From contig BEXV01000070.1 of the NCBI GenBank assembly GCA_003118195.1, positions 241,066 to 305,065 on the forward strand: a stretch of DNA of 64,000 bases, in the 5' to 3' direction. Within the stretch, counting starts at the first letter, position 1. Each line of letters starts with the position of its first letter. This stretch comes from Hemicentrotus pulcherrimus (Eukaryota; Echinodermata; Echinoidea; Camarodonta; Strongylocentrotidae). Shown piece by piece: positions 47,872 to 60,461 of the stretch. The position numbers and the translations under genes were made by a program. A model generated the notes under the pieces. It made no database searches. It was not told the DNA's origin and was given only the letters and a program-made list of their open reading frames with translations.

Positions 47872-50800
47872 TCGTTATACCACCATATTTCCTTACCATT
47901 TTCTAGTCTGTTTCATAACAATCGGTGTCCAAAAGCCAATGCTCATGACTTGTTTCAAATAAAGGCATGAGAAAAACTTCCGGGTGCATGCTTCTAATTG
48001 TGTGGACCGTGCGTTTCATTCATTAAAACCGTTATTTTATCAACATTTCATTTGCTAAAAGTGCCAACCGTTACACGCTCGGATCAAGACAATAGGAACC
48101 AATAGGCAGAATGAGTGATTTGTTCGACACAAAAGCTTTGCAAATAATTTACAGTCTGGACTAGCAACATGACAACCTTTCAACACCTTGATAGATACGT
48201 TTCAAACTTGATACATTAAACAAAATCCAAGCCTTTGGTCTATCTATCTCATGAGAAATACAACAATGGCCCAAGAAGATGGTTACTTTGCTTGCCACTT
48301 CACTGTTATTCAATACTTAGGAAAGTATTTTGTACCCCCACACTGAGAAATAGAATGTATAACTGCTTAACATCTATGACCTGATCTTTATGTGTGCTTC
48401 TTCAACTTCTAATCACTTGGTACCGTTTTGGGGAAATCATTAAAAGGCATGTCAAATATGTTTTGTATATAATTATCTATTTTTTCGAATGAAGTATATC
48501 ATTTTGCAACTTAATCATTGTATGAAGCGGATGTTGCTTAATACAAGTTTTGTCAACTATGTTAATATCCCGTCTTCTTATTTATTCCCTCACCATTGTT
48601 CTGTAATTTGTATTTCTCTTCATAGCCACGATACTAAACACTCTCTTGTTCTCTTTTAATCCTTTCTATGAACCCCCATCTGTGTTTAATAAATCATTAT
48701 ACAGATAATAGGATAATGATCGCTAAGCTATAATGAGCGCCTTTATCAACAAATAATTAATAACTGCGCTCGCTCGGCTGTAATGCGTATGGATAGTATA
48801 CATGGCTTTTAAAATTGCTAATAAATTTCTCATCACATATGTTCAAGGACTAGAATAAATGATCATACCGATATAAACCAACACAATAATACAGTTTCGA
48901 AAAGTGACAACACCTCCGCGGCTCTATTGTCGTCAACTGCAATTCAGGTTATCGCTCCGACACCTCTTTCTATCTTTCCCATTCTATCTTTCATTTTCCC
49001 TCTTTCCCTCTCTCCTTCTCTCAATCCTCACCTTTCAAAACATAAATTTGCTTCTTTAATATTTTCGCCTGCATGGCCTGATTTATCTAAGTTATGAAGA
49101 CATCACGGTCGGTTTGCCCTATGTTTCATCTATTAAACTTTGAAGTGTAAATTTGTTGTTTATAACACTCCTTCTATGAACCAATATCTTTTCCCTATGC
49201 AATAACATATTTCGTCTCAGGATTCAACCTTAAGGACTTTATCTCCTAGATCTTCTCGTTATCCCCTTATCAGATTTTAATGCGAGGATTCTTAATAAAG
49301 CTGAAAATGTCAATTTCTTCCGCTTCCATTGCTTTCATCCCCCTGGTTGCCTTTTTTGCCTCAGTCAGATTAAAGCTTCATAACAAGAGAAAAATCGAAA
49401 CTCATGTCTGTTTCAAGGTCTTTAATGATATAATCACATCAGAAAAAAATAAATGTTTGTTAGGATCCCTTTTTCATGGAAGTTAAATTACTTCTTCATA
49501 GAGCGAACGCTTGCAGGCGGCTGGTAGGGTAGGCAGGTGTTTTCATGATTGTGTCCCAGCTCTTCAAATTTCAGCATGGATTCATTCACCCCCTGGCTGG
49601 CCACTGTCTCTGGAAATCTTGACTGATCAGTCGTATCATTCGCCTGCACTCCCATCATGTTGCTCCAGCGGGAAATGGGAGTGTAAATTACCCACAGAAT
49701 AATGCCAAGAAAATGGACCATGTTTTATTAAAATGCGTTGGGTGGGCGAGTCAGAATGCCTGGATGGGATGGGGATAACGTAGCGTGAAGGGAGGGAGGA
49801 GATCGTTGTGATAATGTCTGTGATATTGAAACCCTGCAAAAAATGCGCTTAAAAATGATCAAGAAGTGCCTAAACAAAAAAGTAAAAACCTTTAAGTGAC
49901 CGGTTTCACCATACTCGTTTCCCCAAATAAACTGTAGTGTTATGAAAACCGTTTGGCAAACTCAAAATTCGATTTCGATTTTCAATCACAAGTCTCTTGA
50001 TAATCAGACAGGCGATCAGCTAGTAAAAGTCACGGGGTTCTTGACTGACCTTAGGGTTTATAATTATCACTGCAGCACGAGCTAAATCAAGTATTTTACT
50101 AAAGGATCTAAGACAAAGTTACCGGATCCCTTTAATGCTTTTTGTTAATGATTTTGTCATAATGATTCCGTACAAAGTAGGCTATAATACCTTATCACGT
50201 CACATTGGCAATTCCTATTATGTAAATATGTACGAATAATAATTTTCAATTTAACATAGTGGTATAATAATGGTATAGTAACAATTTTTACTTAATATTA
50301 AAACAAACATATTCAGTTCTAGTCAAAGGCAAATATATTTGAGATGGAGTCTTTGCTGCTAAAAATATTCTAATTTTTTACACATTTCGTCATCTTAAAG
50401 TTCATTACCACCACTTTCCAGGCACTGTTCATTATGTTCAAGGATGAGGGCATATTAAAGAAAACCGGCGTATAATTAATCTTCTTTTTTTCATTTTGAT
50501 CCTTAAACGCTTTGGGGAATGTTTGAACTATAACGCTTGAGTCATAAGGTAAATAAATGGGCTGTTATTTTAATGGAGTACTGATTGATCCATCTCGAAT
50601 TCCTCTTTGTGTCTAAATAGTCTGGCATTAAGGACAGTATCAAATTATCACTATTATAATTATAGGCAATCTCAAATTGCTTGGAGCCAATAAACAAGAA
50701 AGAGATGAGACAAAAACACGGTAATGATGGTCATTTCAGATTATCTTGTTTCAATGCTCGGGGTTATTTTATCAGCAGCCGTTTCTCCCAGCTTCCCTCG

Positions 50801-51425
50801 ATCATCTCCGGTCAACCTACAAGAAACGCTATATCTCTTCCCTTAGCTATGTTTTTTTTTCAGCATGATTTCTTCTCGATTAATCACTGTTGCGCTACTT
50901 TATGTCAATACTTATTCTTGTGTGACAAAGTCATTTTAAGCTCGGTCTTTAGTTTTAAATTCAATCATTTTGGTGTGTTTCTTTTTCTCTATCTTTCAAT
51001 ATCTTAGTCCCTTATTTCTCTGTTTATTACCTTACTTTCATCTTTTTTCGTTTATATTCAACTTTCTCTTTTCTTTTATCCTGCGTTTAACCTTTTGTAC
51101 CCCTCCTAACTCATATATTATTGTCCTCAAAATCAATTTTTCGAACATTCTCCTTCTCCTGTCCCATCAATCATATATTCCTAGCCTCTGATTCACTTCT
51201 GCGTTCCTTCACATTTCAATAGAATTGAATTGAATATTTGATCGAATCAAAACAAACGAATAAAACGAGCACATCGCCAACAGAGAGAGATCAATCATAT
51301 TCGTCGCCTGGTAGAAATAACAGAGCGTTTTAATATAATGAATTTGGATTTGATGCGGCATAATAGCAACGGATAGTCAGCTGCAACCTACATTTGAGGA
51401 TGTCCAAATACATAATATCACTCCT

Positions 51426-51465
51426 CCTGTATCCACAGAAAATATCCTATATCCACAGAAAATAT
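51426..51465. repeat. 20-bp tandem duplication
   Basis: CCTGTATCCACAGAAAATAT is followed immediately by a copy differing at one base (CCTATATCC...). The near identity implies a recent duplication. Confidence 0.95.
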
Positions 51466-52984
51466 AGCATGGATAGTAGACTCTGTATGCTTATAAAGAT
51501 TATTTTTGTTATGGCCATAAAGTAGTATTTAGTCTTTTTAGAGGGAGATGCGTGGAATAAATTTACAGTATATTTGATTATTATCTATATAAGGATTCCA
51601 AGTGGTAAAATACATCAGCGTATATAATATCTTTAGCGCAGTACCCGGATGACTGATCAATGATGTTTTGTATTGCCCAGCCATCCAGAAACTTCAACTA
51701 TCGATATCACACGAAAACAAAGCTATATTAGCCAAGGTAAGTCTAATTGTGTTATTTTGCTAGTCAGCCTGATATAGATAATAATAATAATAACAATAAT
51801 TATGTTGTATGGCTTTGTTGTCGTGTGATACAAGAATATATTGCTCTAGCTATGACAATATATTATTGTATCACACCCAAAGCCATTCAATATTATACAA
51901 GTATCTTTCTCAGCCAATTAAGCCTGAAGTGTTATTCAGAATAAGTTGAATGAATTGCTTCAATTGGACTGAATAGAAAACGTAATTGTACTAGTTGCGT
52001 GGTCCACTGATTTTGTATTAATTTACAATTCTCTGATTGATCAATTGATTGATTGGTTGCCGGATTGATTGAATGATTGATTCATTGACTAATGAAAGTA
52101 TGATCATCTCCTAAGAATGGATTTAATATAATAAATGTTGTCTAGGATTTTGGGCAATTGTTCAAGACCTTTGTTTAAGACCTTTTGGGTCTGTTTCCGT
52201 TTTCATTGTTTTTTCTTCATTTTTTTGACTTTTGTTTGTTTGTTACGTGGGGTGGCCTAGATGTCTTAAGATGATCAGTTTTTTAAAAAAATCTAATGTC
52301 ATTTACATGTCGATTTATCAGTAGAAATGTTACAATTGGCACAATAACATTTTTTTTTAATCGTTTTTGAGAATAATATTCCAAGAAGAAGGCTCCCGAG
52401 TATTGCAAAGTTTATTTGATCGCATTTTGGGTACGTAAATCTATAGCAATTAACTTGATTCTTGTGAAATCAATATAGCATTGGCCCAAATGATAGGACA
52501 CCACAACCTTGCATCAACAAACGTGATTACAATTTGGAAGGGTATGCAGAATTTGAATATTTATACAGGCGATGAAATGTCGCTTAAATTGATGAATTAT
52601 AGGACAATTTTACTTGGAAATTCATTCGAGCATTTATTTACGAACCCATTATCAACTTAGTAGATAGCCTAGGCGATAGAAGTTCGTTTTTGATACTGCA
52701 AGGCATGGTTACGATTACACGATCATCAATATTGGAACGGTCGAAAAGGAAACCATATCTCGACTATCTTACAAATTCAATAGCGATGACAAAGAAATGA
52801 GATACCTGTACGTGATAACATCAATACTGTAGTTCGAGATGCTGTACTGTGGCTGAAACTGTCAGAGATATAATGCAGAGTGGCCTAACACAGAAACTGG
52901 GGAATAGTGATAATATAACAATTAGTCATACTTTCACATGATAGTCACTTCGGTATATTAATACTGCTCTTCTTGCAGTCGGTT
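51466..52984. other. Anonymous AT-rich DNA
   Basis: No gene is supported. It includes an (AAT)n-like patch near 51779-51800 and a GATTGATT-rich patch at 52034-52086, both simple sequence. The remainder is featureless. Confidence 0.5.
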
Positions 52985-53140
52985 ATTTTGATCCCAGTAT
53001 TGCCAAGTGCCCTTTTAATACACTTAGGTCGAGAGGGGCAAATTTTGGCAAAACACCTTGTCCAATGATGTAAGGCACAGAGCAAGGATCGAACCTCTTT
53101 TAAGAGTTAAAAGTCTTCACCAATGTACCACAGTGATCCC
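52985..53140 (-). mobile_element. tRNA-derived SINE
   Basis: Read on the minus strand, TGGTACATTGG (53130-53120) fits the polymerase III A box loosely. GGTTCGATCC (53095-53086) is a near-perfect B box 24 bases later. The region between can form an anticodon-like arm (TTTTAACTCTTAAAA). The body then reads GTGCCTTACATCATTGGACAAGG, and after a CTCTCGACC stretch ends with GGGCACTTGGCAATACTGGGAT, the layout of marine-invertebrate tRNA SINEs as I know them. The copy is fairly complete but carries small deletions. A 3' tail repeat is not clear. Confidence 0.75.
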
Positions 53141-54622
53141 TAGATATGACCTTTTTACATCTACAAAAGTTTTTTTTTTTTTTTATAGATGGACAAGTGT
53201 CTAACTGAGCGTCACTCAATCCGTGCCGACATTTTGATGATGACATACTGACATTAAAAGGTTCTTTGAGATATAGTCCACACATGCAATATTTTTCGGG
53301 GTGTTTTCAGGAATAACATCTCGTGTCCGTCGCGAATATTGGTTCCATTTGAGACTTTTATCATTTGGGATTCAATGATCACTGACGACGTGCTGCTTCG
53401 ATACGTGTCTAATTCTGTGCTACCTTCAGACAGTTATGACATCGGCAAATGGAAAGCTGTCACGATAATAAACGGGCAAATCAATGTTTATTTTCTAGAT
53501 CCTCAACGGTATATATTTCCAAAATCTTCACGCGATCTTATGAAAAGAACTCACCTTATGCAAATATTTGAGAGCGTTTATTGTAGATTTCATATGATCT
53601 ATTTAAGCAGCAATGAGTTTTGAGCTGACAACAGAAACGGTAACACATCTTGCCTAAAATCTATCAAAACCTTCAGTAGATTAAATATGTTGGAACTTGA
53701 GAGTTTTTGTTTGAAACGCTCTTTCCTAATGGAGGAACTCCCTTCATCAAAGTGTTATAAGAGAACGAAAATACACATTTCATTTCTCATCATCCCTTTC
53801 TATACATGAAACCACCCTTGATAATAAGAGCAACTTTAATTGAATCTTCACGTCAAGACACAGGCTATTACAAATGATACTGATAATTGATGTTTTATTT
53901 ATCAAAACGAGAAGTGTGTCAGATTCATAAATAAGAGTCAGGGATTTCCGGTCGAAGAACGCGATTGTGAAAATAATGTTTCTAAATTAAAGCAGGAGTG
54001 AAATAATGTATTTTTAAAGACTTTTTGTTCATCATGTAGGACTGTATCATACTCTAACTATACCATATCATATGCACTGAAAACATGCATATACAGAGCG
54101 TTCAGTCAAATATAGGGTGAACGCGATTGTGACATTAGTGCTTTCAAAATCTTGTGAGAAAAATACAAAGAAAAACCACCCGAAATGTTCCGTACCCCAG
54201 TGTCTTTTTACCTCTTCCCAACCATTGTTGCATCGCGTTTCAATAGATACTAGACAATACAAAAAAGACATTTATATAGCGCTCTTGCAAACTAACTGTT
54301 GTTAATAGAGACAAGTGACACTCAACCCTGAGGTAACCAAGAAGATGTGGATTTGTTTGCAAGGTACTTAAAAATTAAACATGTTTCCTGACAACTGTAA
54401 TATGATGACGCCGACATTCAGTATTGTGCATGTATTGATGTGTTACGAAAAGATTTTAAATCATGAAATATAAACTTGTATCTATGCACTGCTGAGAGCA
54501 AAAAGTGCGTTTAATTTCTATGAATTATAGGATCGAAGCCGTTCTTGCTCCCAACAGATGTCTCATGCTTTTGAATTGACACATACTTATGACTTACATT
54601 GACCTATGATGGGGACATCTCG
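53141..54622. other. Anonymous AT-rich DNA
   Basis: No gene is supported. A T-run lies at 53168-53184. The plus frame 53339-53623 (94 codons) has no recognisable motif and no convincing splice sites. Confidence 0.5.
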
Positions 54623-54805
54623 ATAAGAATACTTCTTTTATTTAAACATATTTGTGGCTTACACCCAGTAAATAAGATCGATTGATCGATCTGTATCGAA
54701 AAACAAGTCAGAAAAAATCTTCGAACCAGCGAGTGTGAGCCACAAATATGTTTAAATAATTGAAGTTTATCCCAGGAAGCATTACATTTATATAAGAATA
54801 CTTCT
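54623..54805. mobile_element. Foldback element: 27-bp inverted repeats framed by 14-bp direct repeats
   Basis: The left arm 54638-54664 and right arm 54733-54759 are reverse complements at 26 of 27 positions, both containing the core TTTAAACATATTTGTGG. The 68-base interior holds a second palindrome (AGATCGAT-TG-ATCGATCT). The exact 14-mer ATAAGAATACTTCT occurs at 54623-54636 and 54792-54805, in direct orientation on either side. The direct repeats are not placed symmetrically against the arms, so they may be a long target duplication plus extra sequence, or coincidental duplication. A transcribed hairpin is the other possible reading. Confidence 0.7.
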
Positions 54806-54837
54806 GTTTGCACATAAACTGAAGCGTGTATAGGTTA

Positions 54838-54886
54838 AAAAAACATGTTGTTAATTGTTATCTAAGGTAGATGTTAACATGTTTTT
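54838..54886. repeat. Small inverted repeat
   Basis: AAAAACATGTTGTTAA near 54839 and TTAACATGTTTTT near 54874-54886 can pair over about eleven bases with a one-base bulge. It follows directly after the larger foldback element. Confidence 0.6.
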
Positions 54887-57800
54887 CTTCAAAACTCAAT
54901 TATGATGGGTGAATGATTTAATAAGCGATGCAAAACATGATTTGGGTGATATGACAAGGGCTATATTATATCTAACACCTAAACTGTGCATAATATTTGC
55001 CATCATCCATAATGCTTATTTTCTAACTAGTTTACAAATGTTTATGAAAAGCAGTTTGCCAAAATGTTTTTATATCGAACTTTCCAGGCACGTATAATAC
55101 ACACCAACGCACACACGCGCTTGCACACGCTCACACTTCCCAAAACCCACGCTTACGATTTTCTTTTTGTATTATCATTATCAATCTTTCACAATGGCAG
55201 AGGACATTTCGGCGAAAGGAATGCTCTCGACATTTTAAAAACTCGAGTATGGAAATTCTTAAGTGAGCTATAGAAGTCAGGGTTTAGCCCCATACATGAG
55301 AGCATTTCTGATGTTGTCTATTCTTAAGATATAAAGTTTCCTAAGAAGCCTCTCGGCTTAAACTGTATATTTGAAAATATCCCAAATGACATATGCCTAC
55401 TTGAGTTTGAGTTTGTATTGATACTGTTTATATCATTTTATTGTCCTTTCAACAAATCAAGTGTCTGATAACGTTTTAAATCAGGACCCCAAACAAAATA
55501 GTAAAAGGAAATCCAACCCTAATTACTTTTGAGAATTGTGTTTACAATTTGAGTATTCGATGACCAACTACTTTCCTGTGAGGTGTTTCTTAATCTTACT
55601 GGCTCCACGACCATCATCTGACATTTACTGCCAACGCCATGACTCCTAGATGCGATCTTGAACAAGACCATTATAATTTGTATTCAAAGTTTAAAGGAAT
55701 GGCTTCATTTTCCCTGATGACCACCTCTTCTTTTGTTCACCAAAAATCAAACGACCATCAGGATAAAGGTCATTTTGAATAGTCGAAGCTGCAATTTTCT
55801 TTCGAGCCAAACTGGTTTAATCCAAAAATGTTTTCCATGCGATAGATGGATTGCTTTGACAAGCAAAATCAAACACGCTGGTAATTATAGTAAGGACTGG
55901 AAAACATACATAGAAACCTGGGGCCATGTGTTTTGGTCACGATGGATTCAAGACCAGAAGCTGGATTTTGTGTTTTCGTTTGCTCATTTTTAAAGCTACG
56001 TGTAACGTACGTTTCTACGAAAACGTTATTTATTTGTATCCCCGAATATTTAATGTGAGCTAGGATTAGTTCTATAAAAATCAATTTGCTGCCATTACCA
56101 TGAATATCAAGGCTACCTTTCAGAAACAGTGTGTGATAGTGAATACCTTGACATTGGCTCAGTTTCCCAATGTAATTGTCTGCGTTCGACTCCGATGCAT
56201 GATTTTTTTTGTTTTTTTTATAAAGGTCATGATGGTCTTTTACAGTGATTACTTCAATTTCGCTTATTCTTTTTATTTGTGTTTGTTTTGTTTGTTAGTG
56301 TGGGCAGTATCCTTGTTTACGCCTTCGTGAATCGTTTATTGATATGAAAGTTATATAGAGTGGAGCTGTGCAGAGATTTATGACTACTGAATCTGTCCGT
56401 CGTGACAAATTTCCTGAACTTTTTTCATTTCTGGCTAAAGTTATTTAGTTGCGTCCCGGGAGAACAGGTCCTAAGTAATAGTACGTTAAACCCACATTTC
56501 ATACGTGCATGCACAATGCATCAAAAATGGCATTATTAGTGGAAGAAATAAGCGCGAGCACGGGTAAAGAGAACATTTTTCATCCGCGTCTTCTTATTCG
56601 TAGGTGAAAATTGCCAATTTCATCGTAGGACGGTTGAGCGGAACAAATAATTTAGAAACGCTTAACCTTTAAAGAATCATGCTGTGCAAACGTCTGGTAC
56701 TAAAATATTTCATGGAGCTCAAGTGGGGAGATTGAGGAGTTATTGCAATTGGTGATAGAATAAGGAAAATATGAGATAGGTTTTTGAATTGCTGAATGAA
56801 AAGGTAAAGGAATAAAATGGAAAATAAAAATAGACAATTGATTTGGTGAAATAAGACAGTTATAGGTAATGTTTTTTGGACAATGGAAACAACCTGGTTG
56901 TCTTGTGCATCTGAGGTTTTTGTATGCTCTACTTCTTTTGACCGTTTTTCGCACTCTGTTGAGTTCGGCTGATACGCCTTGCTGAGATTGATAAAGGGTG
57001 TTTCACGTATAGCGCAACAAAAATGGTAATTTCTACTAGAGAAGCAATTATATTCGACGGCTTTCAGTTCAGAAAAGAAATTGCGTGAAAGAAACACTAC
57101 ATTTGCCACACTCTACCCCAGTGAAGTGTATGCGTGCCCTGTATAAAGAACTCCATTGAATGCTTGAGCATCTAACCATGGTAGCGGGGCTTATGCAGGG
57201 GCATTGGAAAATAGGTTTGCAGGTCCTAAGGGAAAATAGTTATTGTTTTTGGTGAGACTACCATGGTAAAATCAGACACATCGTTATCCTAATGACCATC
57301 GAGTGCCCGGTATCCATTTGATGTATCAAAACCTAACCAAAAAAAAATCGTGCCCAGAATACCGCCTCTGTTTTTTATGTCCGACAAATCTTATTAGATA
57401 AGGATGACACTTTCTACCAATTTGCTCCATATCATACAAATTGATAGATTATAGACTGAATTTGTATTCATCGAATATTTCATTCATTTTTCAATATCAG
57501 TATGTATTTCAAATCAATTACCATTTTTCTCCCTCCATGTATATATTGCTTCTCTTTGTGCATGCTGTGTAAGCACCTTGTATTCTCCACGTTATTTGGA
57601 AAGTAGGCGTTCTAAATCTCGTGCTTAAGGTGGTATACAGACATTATCATTTCTTTCTTTAGGTAAAAGAAAATAAATCATCTTTTCAAGACGACCCAGA
57701 TCCAGCTGATGCCTTAAGCATTTTTGTGTTAAACTTAATGAGCGGGTCGTTTCTTTGGAATGAGTTGTGACAGTAAAAGGATACCAGCCGCGATGTCCGC

Positions 57801-59504
57801 CACAGTCAGGTCTCGTTCAAAACTAGGACAGAGTGACAACGAATATTGAAATTCCATCTCGACAGTAATTCTCTGACGCTAACCGACAGGCATGAATAGT
57901 TTGATCCATCTTTTATTAAAGAGATTGGGACGGGGTTTTTTTTGCAGATTTTCCCTATTTTCTGGACAATGGTGGCGTGCAATGTGTCCGACGTGTGTGA
58001 CCACGTGATGATGGTTGCGAGAGCATTGCTATAGTGGAGCATTAACTTGCCTGGGGGTGATTAGAATGGTAATGTACTTTTCGCTACACGAATGAAAGAT
58101 TGATTTTCAATTATTTGCTAATTCCCTCCTCCTCTTTTCTTTCATGCTCACAATGTTCTGACATCCAGTGACAAATTATGGCAAATTAAAATAATTGTGA
58201 AAAGTTCGGGATAATAGTTAAGCAATATTTGAGTAACCATACACAGTTGTTAATGACCTACATTTCAACTGAACAAAATTTGATACCTGTTTACAACGTA
58301 TCTTGGGGGTTCATGAGAGTGATGGCCCATGAGATCGACAGTATATAGGCTATACAAATTTTAAAAATATTTCTTTTAAAAAATCAAATAAAAGACGAAC
58401 GAAAAAAATGAATTTGTCCATTTTGCTACCAGTGGAGATTAATAACGTCCTTCGTAATAACAAAACCACATCTCGCATTTGCTTTCGGATTATACCGTAT
58501 ATCAAATTCATACGGCAAAGCTGTTATTATGGTTTACAAAATTCCGATCAAATAACGAATCCATTAGGCCGGTGAAAGGAACAAGGTCTCAAATATCACA
58601 AATTTCATCTGGTGGAAGGTCAGTTGTACTAATCAAGGAGAACCTAATTTGATTAGCATCAATTTGCTCGATCAATTTGAGAGTGCCTTGAATTGATTAC
58701 AAACCCCAGTCAGGACCAGCAACCAGTGGGTGCTTAATTGTGTCCCTGGATTTCGTCAGACTGAGAGAAAGATGTCGATGTTTGAAGTTTGAAGTAGATT
58801 CTCATCAACAACAGTTGGTTTTGTTCAGAATATTGGCATGATTTGTTTGGTCGGAACACATGCAGCCATATCGATGTGTTTGGATGAAGAGTATAAAATA
58901 TGGAAGAAATATGAGGTGATTATTTAACAGTATCCTTGATTTAATAGTAGTGCAATTAGTGCATGTTGGTCTGCTTATTCGGAGAATATTTAAATGACCC
59001 TAGGGTGAAAATAAGGCAATTGACAAGGACAAGACATTGCATTCTAAAACAAAATTAAGCGAAATTAATGTAGTTATAAAGACAGAGAGGGAGAAAAGAT
59101 AAGAGAGAGGGGAAGCCTTTCTGGATTAAGGGGTGTGAGAAAAATACATGTAAATAGCGTTTCAATGTAATTTATTCTCTTTTCCTAAGAAATATGTATG
59201 AAACATGAGGCTGCACCAGCCAGGCCGAAAACTAGAAGTACATTTCAAAGCGCGATTGCAAAGTGAAGCAAATATTGCACAGGAAAGATAAATATGGATA
59301 GACTAATGTGAATATCTGCAGAAATATTGCTTGGGGTCGCTAACATAGTAACGTGCCATGAATAAACTAGATTAACCCTTAAAAACATCTAGATTCTGTG
59401 AGTAAACACGGTTATGAGTTACTTCATGGCCAGTGACCCGGTTATACTATAATGTCGAAGGGAAGCATACCACGAAGAAGAAAATGGATGTGAGCAAGTC
59501 TTTT
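54887..59504. other. Anonymous AT-rich DNA
   Basis: No gene is supported. The minus frame 56669-57109 (146 codons) is the longest in the window but shows a low-complexity hydrophobic C-terminal half and no known domain. A CA-rich patch lies near 55090-55150 and an inverted repeat at 57175-57267. Confidence 0.5.
57175..57267. repeat. Inverted repeat ACCATGGTAG / CTACCATGGT
   Basis: Perfect 10-base arms (57175-57184 and 57258-57267) are separated by 73 bases. Each arm is itself nearly palindromic around CCATGG. It could be the ends of a 93-bp foldback element. Confidence 0.6.
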
Positions 59505-60461
59505 TGAAGAAAAAAACTAAACGCAAAGAATTCAGGAGAAACTTTTTTTCAAATAGAACAAATTTTGGAAATGGAGCAAGACACGTACTACTCAAGGACA
59601 CCAAGTCAGTTTACCGGTTCTTTAAAGAGATGCTTCATGAAGATGTGGTAGGTTGCAGACACAAACCATTGTCAGTTGATGTGCGAAACAATGTCTGCAC
59701 GTTGAGACTAAGCTGACAACACACTACATAGGTTCAGTACTTTAGCTGCTAATTGACACAGCCAGAGACTGACAGACCTAGGGTCTGTTCCAGGCTTTAT
59801 AAATCGCGGTAAAGTCCAAAATTTGAGTCTGTGCATACAGGCTAAAGGTGGGTGGAAAATTGCGGGGAAATGGAATACAATCTCAACTGCAACAAAACGC
59901 GAAGGTGGAACGGCATCAAACTGTTTCAATTATTCTGGATTTGCTTTGAATGCCATGTTAAGGAGAAAACGGACATGAAGGTGAAAAGCGGAAAAGGTAT
60001 TCGATTCATTCAAAGGAACACATCGTGGAAATGGAGCAAGATACTACTCAAGGACACCGAGTCAGTCGAGGAGAGGCTTCATGAAGGTGTGTGCGCGTGC
60101 AAAGTGACGTAAATTGGAAATAAAATACAAACTAGAACAAAAAGCGACAGCAGAAAGGCAACAAAATGTTTCAATTACGCTGGCTTTGGTTTGTAGGAAG
60201 ACCACGGACAGGAAGGCGCAAAGGGGATGTTTACCTGAAATAAAGCCGATGCTTACATTCTCATCCGTGCTAAGTGGAACGTCAACAACACGTTCTTCAA
60301 TCGATCCAGGGGCAGTACGGTGTGACAGTGCGACGATCAATCATTCGAACAACTTTCGGGGGGGGGGAGGGGGGTTGAAGTTAAATTTTGCTTCTGAGAT
60401 GAAGTCATTGTATCATGTAGCCATGACCTTTCGCCCTGTGAATCCCAATAGATCTTCATGA
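59505..60461 (+). repeat. Degenerate tandem duplication with matching open frames
   Basis: Block B at 59567-59657 (GGAAATGGAGCAAGA, CTACTCAAGGACACC, GTCAGT, GCTTCATGAAG) recurs at 60027-60095. Block A at 59865-59985 (GGAAATGGAATACAA, GTTTCAATTA, GCTTTG, GGACATGAAGG) recurs diverged at 60116-60230. Three successive plus-strand frames (70, 86 and 115 codons) cover the area. Both B blocks read LLKDT-SV...LHE-V in their own frame, and both A blocks begin with similar E-(I)-(K/E)-Y-(N/K)-L residues. No protein family is recognised. A diverged interspersed repeat or ancient coding duplication are both possible. Confidence 0.6.

Larger units (their letters stand above)
46847..51425. other. Anonymous AT-rich DNA
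   Basis: No gene is supported in these 4.6 kb. It contains a telomere-like patch (47660-47709) and a CT/CA tract (47753-47871). Near 49488-49839 overlapping frames on both strands lie in slightly more GC-rich DNA, without recognisable motifs. T-rich frames at 50681-51191 encode only hydrophobic low-complexity sequence. Confidence 0.5.

Noticed and set aside
56669..57109. Longest open frame in the window (146 codons, minus strand)
   Set aside because: The second half is low-complexity hydrophobic sequence from AT-rich DNA. No domain is recognised, and a nested frame competes for the same bases. Chance is the simplest reading.
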